64,000 nt of DNA from Smallanthus sonchifolius (Eukaryota > Streptophyta > Magnoliopsida > Asterales > Asteraceae). The DNA is taken from assembly GCA_023525975.1 (NCBI GenBank), contig CM042032.1:73616260-73680259 (forward strand). The letters run 5' to 3'. The position numbers and the translations under genes are program-made. Shown here piece by piece: positions 54,901 through 64,000 of the stretch. The notes beneath the pieces are model-generated. The model was not told the origin of the DNA and ran no database searches. It saw only the letters and a list, made by a program, of their open reading frames with translations. The first letter of the stretch is position 1, and every line of letters starts with the position of its first letter.

Positions 54901-55644
54901 CTACAGGTACATAATCTACAACTCACTATGATTTCATTTCTAAGATGCGTGTCAATTAATGTCAGTATGCGTGTATAGTGCATGAGACGCTTTTTGGGTG
55001 GCCATGATTCTACACAAGCTCTAAACGCGCTCAAATATTTCTCTACGATAGTCGCACTTGTTGCAAGGACAATTCAGACTCAAAGGCCAGGGATAACTCT
55101 GCAAATAATTGCTGGATCTACCTCAGGATTTGCAACAATTTTCAATACCTACTGGGATATGGTGATGGATTGGGGTCTGCTATGTAAGAATTCTGAGAAT
55201 CCATGGTTAAGAGACAAGCTTATTTTGCCCAACAGATCTATCTACTTCATAGCAATGGTAATTACTAATTAGAACATCAAATAAAGCCCTAATTAGGTAA
55301 GATATTAACCTATGTTAACTAATCTGCAGGTACTGAATGTGATACTGAGACTTGCCTGGATGCAAACTGTTATGGGTATCCAGGATGCCCCTTTCCTCCA
55401 TGAAAATGCCCTAATTGCGGTAGTCGCATGTTTGGAGATCATTCGGCGTGGCCTATGGAATTTCTTCAGGTTAGTTCCGTTCCTGATTGAGATTGCGTAA
55501 AAATAATATCATGAAAGCATAATCTGACCTTGTATTTGATGATTCAGGTTGGAGAATGAGCATTTGAACAATGTTGGAAAATTCCGAGCTGTTAAGTCGG
55601 TGCCATTGCCGTTTAGCTATGAAAACGACGACAAGAATCTATAG
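51943..55644 (+). CDS. PHO1-D: PHO1-like phosphate exporter (SPX-EXS), 756 aa, 11 exons
   Basis: This is the paralogue of PHO1-C with the same exon plan and compact introns. Exons: 51943-52498, 52571-52835, 52916-52964, 53043-53114, 53306-53435, 53529-53908, 54524-54673, 54754-54906, 54979-55257, 55330-55469, 55548-55644 (2,271 nt), all GT-AG and in phase. Exon 1 encodes MKFGKEFASQMVPEWQEAYM. Exon 8 has one codon more than PHO1-C (NADTCKKSN versus NADNCKGS). EXS motifs include FYVCYYGWGDF, CMRRFLGGHDSTQ, TYWDMVMDWGLL, LRDKLILPNRS and RRGLWNFFRLENEHLNNVGK. The length fits the family. Intron 6 carries a small hAT MITE. The gene looks functional; expression is not shown here. Confidence 0.95.
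54087..54378. mobile_element. hAT-type MITE in PHO1-D intron 6
   Basis: Ends TAGAGGTGGCAAAATGG and (reverse) TAGAGGTGGCAATTTCG; flanks GGTCCACA and GTTCCACA match at 7 of 8. PHO1-C intron 6 lacks it. The ends resemble those of the 46476 hAT element (TAGAGGTGGGCAAA), which may be able to mobilise it; that link is inferred. Confidence 0.82.
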
Positions 55645-56213
55645 TTCTTCTTCTGTATTCATATCAACAGTTAAACCTTAAAACCTCTTTGTTTTGCCTA
55701 TCTCGTCTATAGTTACAAGATGATTTCTGCCTATCTCATCTTATAGTTGTCTATTATATGGTTATTAAACTTTTAGTAAATTACATAAATCGTTTTTAAA
55801 GTTTAGTCACTTTTTGTTCGTGAGTAATACTTTGAGTCATTCACATTTCTAATTTTAACAGTTTTCGTCAAATCACTAACGATTTGATAACGTTTTGTTA
55901 AGTAACCCTCACATGCCCATCACGTGAGAGGTAATATGGTCTTTTCATCCCAAAAACTTGATGCCCTACCTTCGGCGACACCCCCAAACTTCCTATTCAT
56001 CTTTGTTTTTGTCACTGAGGCTCTCTGCGGCCCTACTCCCATCATTTCCAACTCCGACATTGATGATCTCCCAACTCTAACATTGAGGATCTATTTGTAA
56101 GTTCATATGGCTAATCATCTGTGGAATGTGTGTGGTACTGAAGCAAATGATTTCATGGATCCAAACGAGTGCTATGGTAAGCAATACAATTTCACAGTTT
56201 TTGAAGCTCAAGG

Positions 56214-59200
56214 TGTCACACCCCAACCGACGGCGGAATACGTCGGGAGGGGACATGTAGACTTTTCATGAGCTCAAGGTTGACTAAATTGTAATATATT
56301 AAATTCATTTCAATTCAAACAAACATAAACCAATTCCAAAGTACATAAATGAAATACAAATTGTTCTTGAATTAAAATTAACTAAGTCCAAACTTAAGTG
56401 TAGCATGTCTTGATCAAATTCACACATTAACACCTGAAACATTAATAAAATAAGGTCAACTAAAAAGTTGGTGAGCATACACATGTTTGTACATAGATAG
56501 TGTATAGATGTGAATAAACAAATCCTTACATAACATGATAAAATAAGGCATTTATGGGGAGCTACTATTGTGTAACCAACGTACAATCAAACCTTTATAA
56601 CTAGCATGCAAATTGTGTTGTCGGTAACAATCACCCCAATCTGGGTGGGTTTGTCAGACTCAATAGATCTATCATTGTTAACCGTCGGCTTGAATAGTTA
56701 ATGATTGCACATAAATTGCACACAAACAGTTAACACACCTAGCACTCAAACATAAAGCTCAAATTTTGCATACATGAATGTAAAGAGGACTTGTGTTTGT
56801 GTAGTTTATGTAAATGTAAACAATTGTGTGTATAGAGTTCATGCTTCACCCCAAAAAGTGTAAAAATGTAAAAAGGGCTATGTAATACTCACCTGAATCA
56901 AAGGTGTAGCTAGCACGAGAGGCTATGTAGCAAAGTGATCTTTGTAACTCACCACGTTAACCTAGTATATGAATCTAAGTTAATAATGTGCATAATAGTA
57001 TATGGCCAAGTCTAGGATTGGAATGGATGTGTGTACAAAGAGTTGAGTTGTAGTGTGTAAAGGAATGTGTAGGTACGTGTGGTTTGAATTTGAAAGGGGT
57101 GTTGTATAAAATGAAATGTTGAAATGAATAGTTTAAAAATAGTTGAATTAGGGTTTGGGTTTGAATAACTAAATAAATCAAATAATTGTTATTTATTTAT
57201 TTAGAAAAATAGTGTAGAAATTATATTTATTTAAATAAATAAATCTTTTTTTTACTTTATTTATTTATTTATAAGGATATGTAACTAATATTGGTTCATA
57301 AAATAAATTTTAAATATAATTTAAATTCTAGGTGATTTTGTAAATGTAATTTATTTAAATAATAAATAAATTTATTTATTTCTTTTTCATTTGAAAAGGA
57401 TATGCTAAAATAATTTTAGTTAAACATTTACATGTATTATTTAAGCATATAAAACTATATATATATTTAGGTATAATTTTATTAGTTTTAAATATATAAC
57501 TTAAATTTTATAAAGCCTTGTAAAAGTATTTATAAAATTTTGTCACCAAATTTATACATTAAATGAATTAAATTACTCAAAAATAATAATATAATTCAAA
57601 TTGAGAATTAAATAAAAAAATAGAGATTTTTATGCAAAAATTGTCAATCTGGTCGAAATCTGTTCTAATAAATATAGGATTTATAAAAATATTTTTTTTA
57701 TAAAATTTTCGAAGCTTTTAGAACAGTTTTTAAAATAAATGGGAGTGGAGACATCAAGGACTAACCACTTGACCAGGGGCTACCCCTTGACATATATCTG
57801 GTTCGCAAGGGTTTTAAGGTGCACATACAAGGGGACCGAGTCTGAGTTTAATGCTTGCGCAAAAAGGATCGGTTATGTGGGTTTCGAACCCACGCCACTC
57901 GGTCCAATGGTGCTAGGTCTTAACCAGTTTGACCGAGTGGTTTCGCTGGTATAAACTAAAGTGTAAAAACTTAAATGCATTAAACCATTTAAATCGAAAT
58001 TTCTTGTTAAAAATCGTATGAACAGGTTTAGAGAATTGCAAGGAATTGAACCTGATTTGGATTGTTGTTTTGTAAAGTGATAAGGGGATTTTGATAAGTG
58101 GTTAAAAACGAAATGAACGACGTAAACGATACCTGTGATGGTTGCGTAACGAAGCATGGCGACTAAACGGACAGAGGCGATGTTTAGGGTGCTAGATCGA
58201 CGAACATGGATGGAATGAGACTCAATTGAGGTTTGGGTGAGATTGTATAGAGTCGTGCGAAGGTTCGTGGTCATTTAATTTGATTAGTTTCACTTTTAAT
58301 GCCTGATTCGATTGCAAGGGTTACGGTGACAGTTGTAGCCTCAATTACGCGTTAATCCGATTGTAATAGAATGAATTGAGTCATGTAATGGGTTTAGATA
58401 CATGCACGATCAGTCTACACATGATTTTCGGGATTGGAACTCGTCTAATTTACCGAATTGCAACCGAATAGATTCGGCTTTGACTCCACGAAGTCAAATT
58501 GTTTGAATTCGAATTCAGCTGTGTGATAGACTGAATTGGGCTGTTACATGGGTCAGGGTAAAGTCGATTAACGATTTCGTGTGTGGGGAAAGTCCATATC
58601 AACAGGCTTAATCGATTTCACAAGTTGGATTCCATAGATTTGGGCATGTTTGACTTTTAAAGTCAAAATTGACGAATTAGGGTCAAAACTTAGGATTTGG
58701 GATTCATGTGAAGTTTCAATGCAAAAGTGGGGGTTCAAAAGGTGAGAGAGGGGGGGGGGGTTAGTTGGGGTTCAAAGCTCAAATTAATTATCTTAAATTT
58801 ATTTTAATTGTTTATAAAACTTGTTTTGATTTTATAAAGTTTATACAATCTTAATTATTATTTGTTTCATTTCGAATGTTTATAAAGGAGTATATTCGTT
58901 TAAAAGAATTTATAAATTGTATAATGGTCTATAAAACATATACATATTTATTTATAAATACATACATATGTATCTAAAAGATGACTACATGATTAAAGCT
59001 CATAGTTTTTGTGTTTTGATTTAATTTCCAAAACGGGGTATATATATATTTTATATATATATAAGTCCATATAAATATACATGCATGTGCTATACGTATA
59101 AGTAGAAAATTATATGTAAGTGAAAAGTTAATGTGACTCATTGAGTGGGGTAGGTACGGGATTCAAACGGAGTATCATTAAAATGGATAACTTGATAAAT

Positions 59201-59240
59201 AGCTAAGTTAAAATGGTATCGAAAAATCATGGATGTTACA
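56214..59240 (-). mobile_element. Large solo LTR (3,027 bp), gypsy-type
   Basis: It reads TGTCACACCCC...GGATGTTACA on the plus strand, with a perfect 5-bp target duplication CAAGG (56209-56213, 59241-59245). Read on the minus strand it starts TGTAACATCC and ends GGGGTGTGACA, like chromovirus LTRs and like the LTR at 5551, so I prefer minus orientation. No interior is left. It is AT-rich with a G10 run near 58752. Confidence 0.85.
57877..57940. repeat. Two adjacent perfect hairpins in the large solo LTR
   Basis: GTGGGTT-TCG-AACCCAC (57877-57893) is followed by CCACTCGGTC (57895-57904) pairing with GACCGAGTGG (57931-57940). The first resembles a tRNA T-arm/box B, and a box A-like TGGTTAAG lies on the minus strand. 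No acceptor stem forms, so it is not called a tRNA. Confidence 0.65.
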
Positions 59241-59306
59241 CAAGGTAGCATACATGATGGTGTTTTTTTTTTATAAATTTTACCTATTTATGTTACATTT
59301 CACATA

Positions 59307-59868
59307 ATTACAGCAAATGAACCTGACATGTTTAGTATTCAGCTATTCCATGGAGGAAAATATGTGCATTTGAATGGGAGGAGGTATGAAAATGGCCATG
59401 TCAGTTACATTGACATGGTAGAAGCTAGTGATTTCAATATAAATGTGTTAGACAAAACTGTAGAGGCTCTAGGTTATACATGTCATAGAGTATTTATCTA
59501 CCCTTTTAGGATTCAAGAAATGGATTTAGAATGCGGTCTAAGGCCCTTAGGCAATTTGAAAAGGTTGTTTGATTATGTCCAAAGGGGGTTTAAGCTTATT
59601 GATATATATATTCAACATTGTGAGACAACAGTGCCCACCTTCTTTGTAGCGTCTGTTGAGCCATCTGGAACAAGACATGATGGTGATGAAGGGAATGTGA
59701 ATGAATTATTTTGTGTTATGAGGATATTGCTGATGTGTTTCATGAAGCTAATGATCATGCTCATGATGTTATGAAAGGGAACATGGATGAGTGGTTGTTT
59801 CATGAGGATGAGCATGTAGCTGATTTGTTTAATAGAGCTATGGATGTGGATCCTGAGGTTGAGGTGTA
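59307..59868 (+). pseudogene. MuDR-type PB1-like N-terminal domain fragment
   Basis: The ORF encodes MFSIQLFHGGKYVHLNGRR, then YIDMVEASDFNINVLDKTVE, FRIQEMDLECGLRPLG and YIQHCETTVPTFFV. This matches the PB1-like N-terminal domain of plant MuDR transposases (a probable protein-binding domain). One base out of frame near 59715 a His/Asp/Glu-rich tail follows, with EDIADVFHEANDHAHDV and DEWLFHEDEHVADLF, ending at TAG 59868. The MULE catalytic domain and SWIM zinc finger are absent. It may once have started further upstream, on the other side of the solo LTR (56110-56200). Confidence 0.75.
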
Positions 59869-61084
59869 GATTGAGGTGGAGGTTACCATTGTTATACTTC
59901 ATGGTTAGCATTGATGTAGTTTAGGCATAGTTTTTGGGTAAATATATTTAGTGTGGCAATATATATACTTCATGGTTATCATGGTGTAAGTTTTTTGGTA
60001 TGTAGTATGGATTATGGTTACCATGGTGTAAGTTTTGTGGTAAATATATGTAGTTTGCAAATGGATCATGTCTTGTATAGTTTGAAAATGTCATAGTTTG
60101 ATCTTGTCTTGCAAATAGATCATGGGATTAATATCATGTTTGACTTTGGAAGGGTCAAAGTGCTTAAACTTGCAGCTACTGACAATGATGTGAAACCAGC
60201 CATTGCTAATAAAGCTAGTTACAGCTGCTGACAATAATTAGTCATAAGATTAATCTTATGGTAAGTGATAACCAACTAGTTAAAGCTAGCAACTCTCAAG
60301 CCAAATGGTAACAAATAATATTCCATGTTAACCTATTTAACTCATAATTTGAAGCGTAATATGAAATTGTAGTCATTGGAGAATTTGGCTATGTTGTACA
60401 TATACACAACTTGAATGTGCTTTTATTAGCCTGTAAACAAATGGGTTTTAATAAACAACTTTAATGATTATTTCTATTATGAAGTAGAGCCATGGATAAC
60501 TTGGATGGATTGTTTAGATTGCATATCTGAATTAGGTCTATTCTGGTTATCTTCACACTGCCTACAAATTTTGAGCCTGGAATCTCATAACATGACAAGT
60601 TTGAAATTGTATAGTTTGACTAATTTCACTTGTTGACTGTTTGCAAATGGACTGATTTCAGTAGTTTGACAGTTGAAATATTTGATTTTGTGTATGTGGA
60701 AAACATTCCTTGCTTTGACAGTTTCAATGTCAAACCAGATCTCAAACTGCAGAGCCAGGTGCAACATTCCCTACTTGGTTTCGAAGTTCAAACAAACAGC
60801 AGGATTCGATCGATTTAAGCTTGAGACCATTTGCGTGGCTAGGGTTTCGGTCGATCAATATCACCGTGAAGGGGGGAGTAGGAAGCATGACTCCAAAATT
60901 GGTGGTGAAATGACAATTTTGCCCCTCACATGAGGATGGGTTAACACAATCGTTAGTCACCGTTACCTAATTGGACGAAAACTGTTAAAATCGAAAATGT
61001 GGGTGGCTCAAAGTGTTAAATTTTTTTGAATTGAACAAAAAGTGATTTTTGGACCAAACCTCAGGAACAATTTCTGTAATTTAC

Positions 61085-61205
61085 TAAACTTTGCATGTCA
61101 AGAAATGGTTAAATTAATAGATCTTGTAAATCAGAATTATAGTTTATCAATTCTAGTTCATTAGATTAGTTAAATTATAGTTAAAGTAAAGTTAACAAAT
61201 CTATA
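61085..61205 (+). repeat. Segmental duplicate of PHO1 3' flank (copy 2, left part)
   Basis: Matches 46164-46265 (TAGTTTATCAATTCTAGT, AGTTAACAAAT). It resumes at 62244-62460 after the two Helitrons. Confidence 0.8.
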
Positions 61206-61834
61206 TCTATACTATATAATAAAGGAAAACCATGGGGGACACATGTCACTCTCTGGTTACTCCTCATCTTTATTTTTCCGTCTCTCTCCTATTAAATATT
61301 AATTTTTCTGTTTATCTCTGCTATTAAATAATGATATTAAATAATAATCTTTATATTAATAAATAAAATTATATTGACACGTGTCACTTTCTGGTTCATT
61401 TGAATTATTTTTTTCCTGTATCTATCTCATATTGAATAATGATATTAAAAGAATTTATTTTTAGATTTTTAATATAACTCTAATTACGGATACTTATTAT
61501 TTAATTATAAATAGTTATTATATCATCAATCAAATGAAATTAATATAACTAACATTTATCAATTAAATAAAAAAAATTAATATTCAGCTAAAAAAAATTA
61601 TTTTAAAAACTAACTTAATAAACCTTATAACTGTCACGACAAATTATATTTTTAAAGACATATTTTGACGAGTGTGTTTGTTAACAAATTACATTATATT
61701 TTATTCAACCGATGTAATATACCGGTTTATTAAACCCGTGTATTACACGAGTTTTTAAAAATATAAATTTTTTATTACTAAGTATATAACATTTTATTTA
61801 TTCAACCCGTATAATACACGGGATTTTAACCTAG
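61206..61834 (+). mobile_element. Non-autonomous Helitron (H4)
   Basis: It starts TCTATACTATATAATAAAGG and ends with hairpin CCCGTATAATACACGGG then ATTTTAACCTAG. A second hairpin (CCCGTGTATTACACGAG, about 61735) suggests an older 3' end inside. There are no genes. Confidence 0.75.
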
Positions 61835-62243
61835 TCTATACTATATAATAAATAAAGGTTTTGATATGACACTTGTCATTCTTCTATCTATTCTCAACAA
61901 TTTCCTCCCCTATCTCTCCTATTAACTATACAAATTTTCTTAATTGTTTTTATAATTTTTTGTTTCCTGTCTCCCTCTCCTATTACATAATAATAAATTC
62001 TATAATTATTTTTATAAAACATTTTTTAGTTTAACAAAATAGTTTTGTTCATAAAACATTTTTATAAATTAAACATTTCTTTCATTTTTTTTATAAAACA
62101 TTTTAAAAAAATAATTATATAGCGTTTGTAGAATTTGTATTAAAAAACTATGTAATATGTCATAAATATGTAAATCTTTATTACTAAGTATATAACATTG
62201 CATTTATTCAAGCCGTGTATAATACACGGAGTTTCTAACCTAG
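61835..62243 (+). mobile_element. Non-autonomous Helitron (H5), head-to-tail with H4
   Basis: It starts TCTATACTATATAATAAA directly at the CTAG end of H4 and ends CCGTGTATAATACACGG-AGTTTCTAACCTAG before T. It is closely similar to H1 and H2. Confidence 0.78.
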
Positions 62244-62593
62244 TTACTAAATAAATTATGTTAAGCTAAGTCGGCTACTAAGTTGCGTTTGTTGGTGAAC
62301 TGAGCATGCAAACTATGAAAGTCTCGATTATTAAAAATGTAAAATCAAATGGTTCGATTAATTTTGATTTTGGTTAATTGTAAAGGGTCGGTTTATGTTC
62401 ATTTTTGGAGCTATATTTAATATATTTAGGCTTTGATAAAATATTTTTTTTTAACAAATTTCATATATCTATACATGTTAATAAATAAAGTTTCCCGCCT
62501 AAACTGTTCTTTTAGTAAAATGGTACATGCGGGTTCCAAAAACTATCCGGTTTTGACCCAATTTTGTTTCTTCGGATCTTATTACTTCTCTAA
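62244..62593 (+). repeat. Segmental duplicate of PHO1 3' flank (copy 2, right part)
   Basis: 62250-62460 matches 46290-46460 and 49346-49420 (AAGTTGCGTTTGTTGGTGA, TATGAAAGTC, TTTTGGTTAATTGTA). Beyond 62460 it is unique. No gene; the 72-codon ORF at 62433 is not supported. Confidence 0.75.
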
Positions 62594-62770
62594 GGGGGTG
62601 TTTGGGATTACTTTTGGATCCTACTTATTAACTTCTCCAAGTAGTCAATAAGTTAAAAGTTTATTTGGATAAGGGTGTAAAATGTATTTTTTATGAAAAG
62701 GAGAAATTGTTTTGGAAAAGTAAGTCCAAAAAGTCAAAAGGAGATTTGAAAAGTAATCCCAAACATGACC
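62594..62770. mobile_element. Tourist-like MITE
   Basis: 177 bp with ends GGGGGTGTTTGGGATTAC and (reverse) GGTCATGTTTGGGATTAC, flanked by TAA (62591-62593, 62771-62773). Non-coding. Confidence 0.82.
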
Positions 62771-62781
62771 TAACTCCCTTT

Positions 62782-63051
62782 TAGGGTTTCATTCCAAAAC
62801 AATTCGCCTCTTCATCGTCCTCTATACCCATTTAGGGTTCCTCCACCATTAGTCATCTCCTCCCCACTTTCCTTACGTCGTTACCCACCATGACCGTACT
62901 CTCCCCCACCGATCTTAGTCCTGCTCTATCTCCAATTTAGGGTTTCACTCGAAAACGGATCGCCGCTTGACCGTTAGCGTTCCTCCACGAGCGGTCCTCT
63001 CCTCCACCCTTACCTTACACCGTTAGCCGCCATGACCGTACTCTCCATGGT
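62782..63051 (+). promoter_or_regulatory. Leader/promoter region of the LRR gene, with imperfect tandem duplication
   Basis: The blocks 62782-62908 and 62937-63051 are similar: TTAGGGTTTCA, CTCCTCC and CCATGACCGTACTCTCC recur in order. TTAGGGTTT (telo-box AAACCCTAA on the other strand) is usual in plant 5' regions of housekeeping genes. Either ATGACCGTACTC could be a start codon; exon 1 is not clear. Confidence 0.45.
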
Positions 63052-63195
63052 TTGCAACATTTTTTTATTTAATATGTGTTTGATTTCATCCATGTTTGTT
63101 GATTAGCTATTCATACTGTAGCTATTCGTGTATTAGGGATTTTGTTTGACTATAAAAAATTTTTGGTGTTACTTTCATTATCATTGTTCTTGCAG

Positions 63196-63470
63196 ACTTT
63201 GATTTTATCAAGGAACACGATTAAAGAATGGCCAAGTGCAATTCTGGAGTCACTTTATAAACTTGTGTGTTTGAAGCTTGACAATAATCCACTTAGACAG
63301 GTAATTGGGTTTAGATTTTAATATTGCTGTTATTAAATGTTATTCATCAATCAGTATGTGATTTAAATATTTATCTTATTTTTCATCGTTTTTAGATTCC
63401 ATCAGATGGGTTTCAAGCTGCTCCAAAGCTCTCAGTTGTTTGTATTTCAATTTTCTGTATGTATCCATGA
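63196..63470 (+). CDS. Leucine-rich repeat protein, partial, two exons visible
   Basis: Exon 63196-63300 lies between TTGCAG and GTAATT and encodes TLILSRNTIKEWPSAI, then LVCLKLDNNPLRQ, a typical intracellular LRR. Exon from 63396 (after TTTTAG) encodes IPSDGFQAAPKLSV, as in the plant LRR family that includes Arabidopsis AT3G15410, but then reads VCISIF and reaches TGA at 63470 instead of the expected LDLSGN. So the second exon is either spliced earlier, a stop-containing remnant, or the gene is a pseudogene. LRR proteins bind partners; this one's role is unknown. Upstream exons are not found and downstream ones would lie outside. Confidence 0.55.
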
Positions 63471-64000
63471 TGCGTCTTCACCGGGTAATTAAACTTAAGG
63501 ACTCTATCTTGAAGCCATTTATTTAAATGCACATCTTTTTTGTTATGAGTCATAGTTGCCTACTGCCTGTCTAGCAATGTATCAATATGTTACACAACTA
63601 TCAGTTCTGGGTATCTTTTTTATAAGAATATGATCATATTAGTCTTTACCATATTATATTGTTGCATACTGTCATGATCTGAGTCTTTACCAGGAAGTTC
63701 GATTTTTTAGTTAGAATTTCTTGCTTCAATGAGCTTTTGGTTGTATTTTGTAAATGACATAACTTTGAACCTTTAAATGCATTATGCTGGGAATTAACTT
63801 ATGTCAGTTTAAGTAACAGGTGATGTGTTGAGGAAGATTCTTTATGCTTCAGTCTTTTTATATGGAGAAGGGTCATGGCAGCATCAAAGGTGGAAACAGG
63901 AACCTGGTTTGATTCTAAGTTATGAAGAGGTGTGCTATCTTTGTCCCAAAATACTGTTGTCAAATATTATATCATGATTATCATCATCTTCAAATGGTTT
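63471..64000. other. No assignable feature at right edge
   Basis: AT-rich, intron-like. A possible exon at about 63815-63930 (reading DVLRKILYASVFLYGEG then WKQEPGLILSYEE) has no known match. It may belong to a gene continuing to the right. Confidence 0.35.

Larger units (their letters stand above)
55774..61084. mobile_element. MULE2: Mutator-like element without transposase core
   Basis: Inverted repeats of roughly 190 bp (55774-55965 and about 60886-61084) start TAGTAAATTACATAAATCG and end AATTTCTGTAATTTAC. Flanks share TAAACTTT. The ends are related to those of MULE1. The interior keeps one MuDR-related ORF part (59307-59868) and is interrupted by a solo LTR (56214-59240). The stretches 55966-56213 and 59869-60885 hold no gene I can support. 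Confidence 0.8.

Noticed and set aside
56305..57181. Minus-strand ORFs in the large solo LTR
   Set aside because: AT-rich composition gives hydrophobic random translations; no start context or domain.
57873..57950. tRNA gene on the minus strand
   Set aside because: A T-arm-like hairpin and box A-like bases are there, but no acceptor stem or normal anticodon arm can be drawn.

Overview
This window is nuclear DNA of a flowering plant, almost certainly a eudicot. It holds intron-rich genes with GT-AG splice sites, Ty1/copia and Ty3/gypsy LTR retrotransposons primed by initiator-Met tRNA, and hAT, Mutator-like (MULE), PIF/Harbinger, Helitron and LINE remnants. The repeat families feel Asteraceae-like, but that is a weak inference. 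No bacterial, organellar or CRISPR feature is present.

Layout. Positions 1-9875 are a gypsy-type non-autonomous element (5' LTR cut by the window edge, 3.16-kb non-coding interior, 3' LTR). A 1,635-bp solo LTR sits inside its 3' LTR. Positions 9876-13272 are an older minus-strand LTR element with a decayed gag-like gene. Positions 14638-22768 are a patchwork of duplicated upstream sequence and broken pieces of a PHO1-like gene, split by a LINE, a copia fragment and three small DNA transposons.

The host genes are two full-length PHO1-like (SPX-EXS) genes on the + strand: PHO1-C at 22769-37803 and PHO1-D at 51943-55644. Each has 11 exons in frame from ATG to stop (755 and 756 aa). PHO1-C carries an 11.8-kb nest of transposons in intron 8: a hAT-type element holding copia X, whose 5' LTR holds copia Y, whose 5' LTR holds copia Z, plus a Helitron and a solo LTR. 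PHO1-D keeps the 72-bp empty intron, which dates the nest to after the duplication. A third truncated exon 1 (18735) and a short exon-1 scrap (14638) show the locus once had more copies.

The 3' flanks of both PHO1 genes share a duplicated segment. Each flank took a MULE. MULE1 (41476-46163) carries antisense exons of a MATE transporter gene (a Pack-MULE) and was later hit by a Tat-clade gypsy element. MULE2 (55774-61084) keeps only the PB1-like N-terminal part of a MuDR-type protein and was later hit by a 3-kb solo LTR. A 2.86-kb hAT element with a nearly complete transposase (46476-49337) and several Helitrons, some nested or in tandem, fill the rest. At the right edge, exons of a leucine-rich-repeat gene begin at 63196.

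The most unusual items are a perfect in-frame triplication of 345 bp inside the integrase core of copia Y, the Pack-MULE with MATE exons, the four-level nest in the PHO1-C intron, and an array of short hairpins with paired base changes in the solo LTR at 7037-7162. All calls come from reading the sequence; no database search was run.
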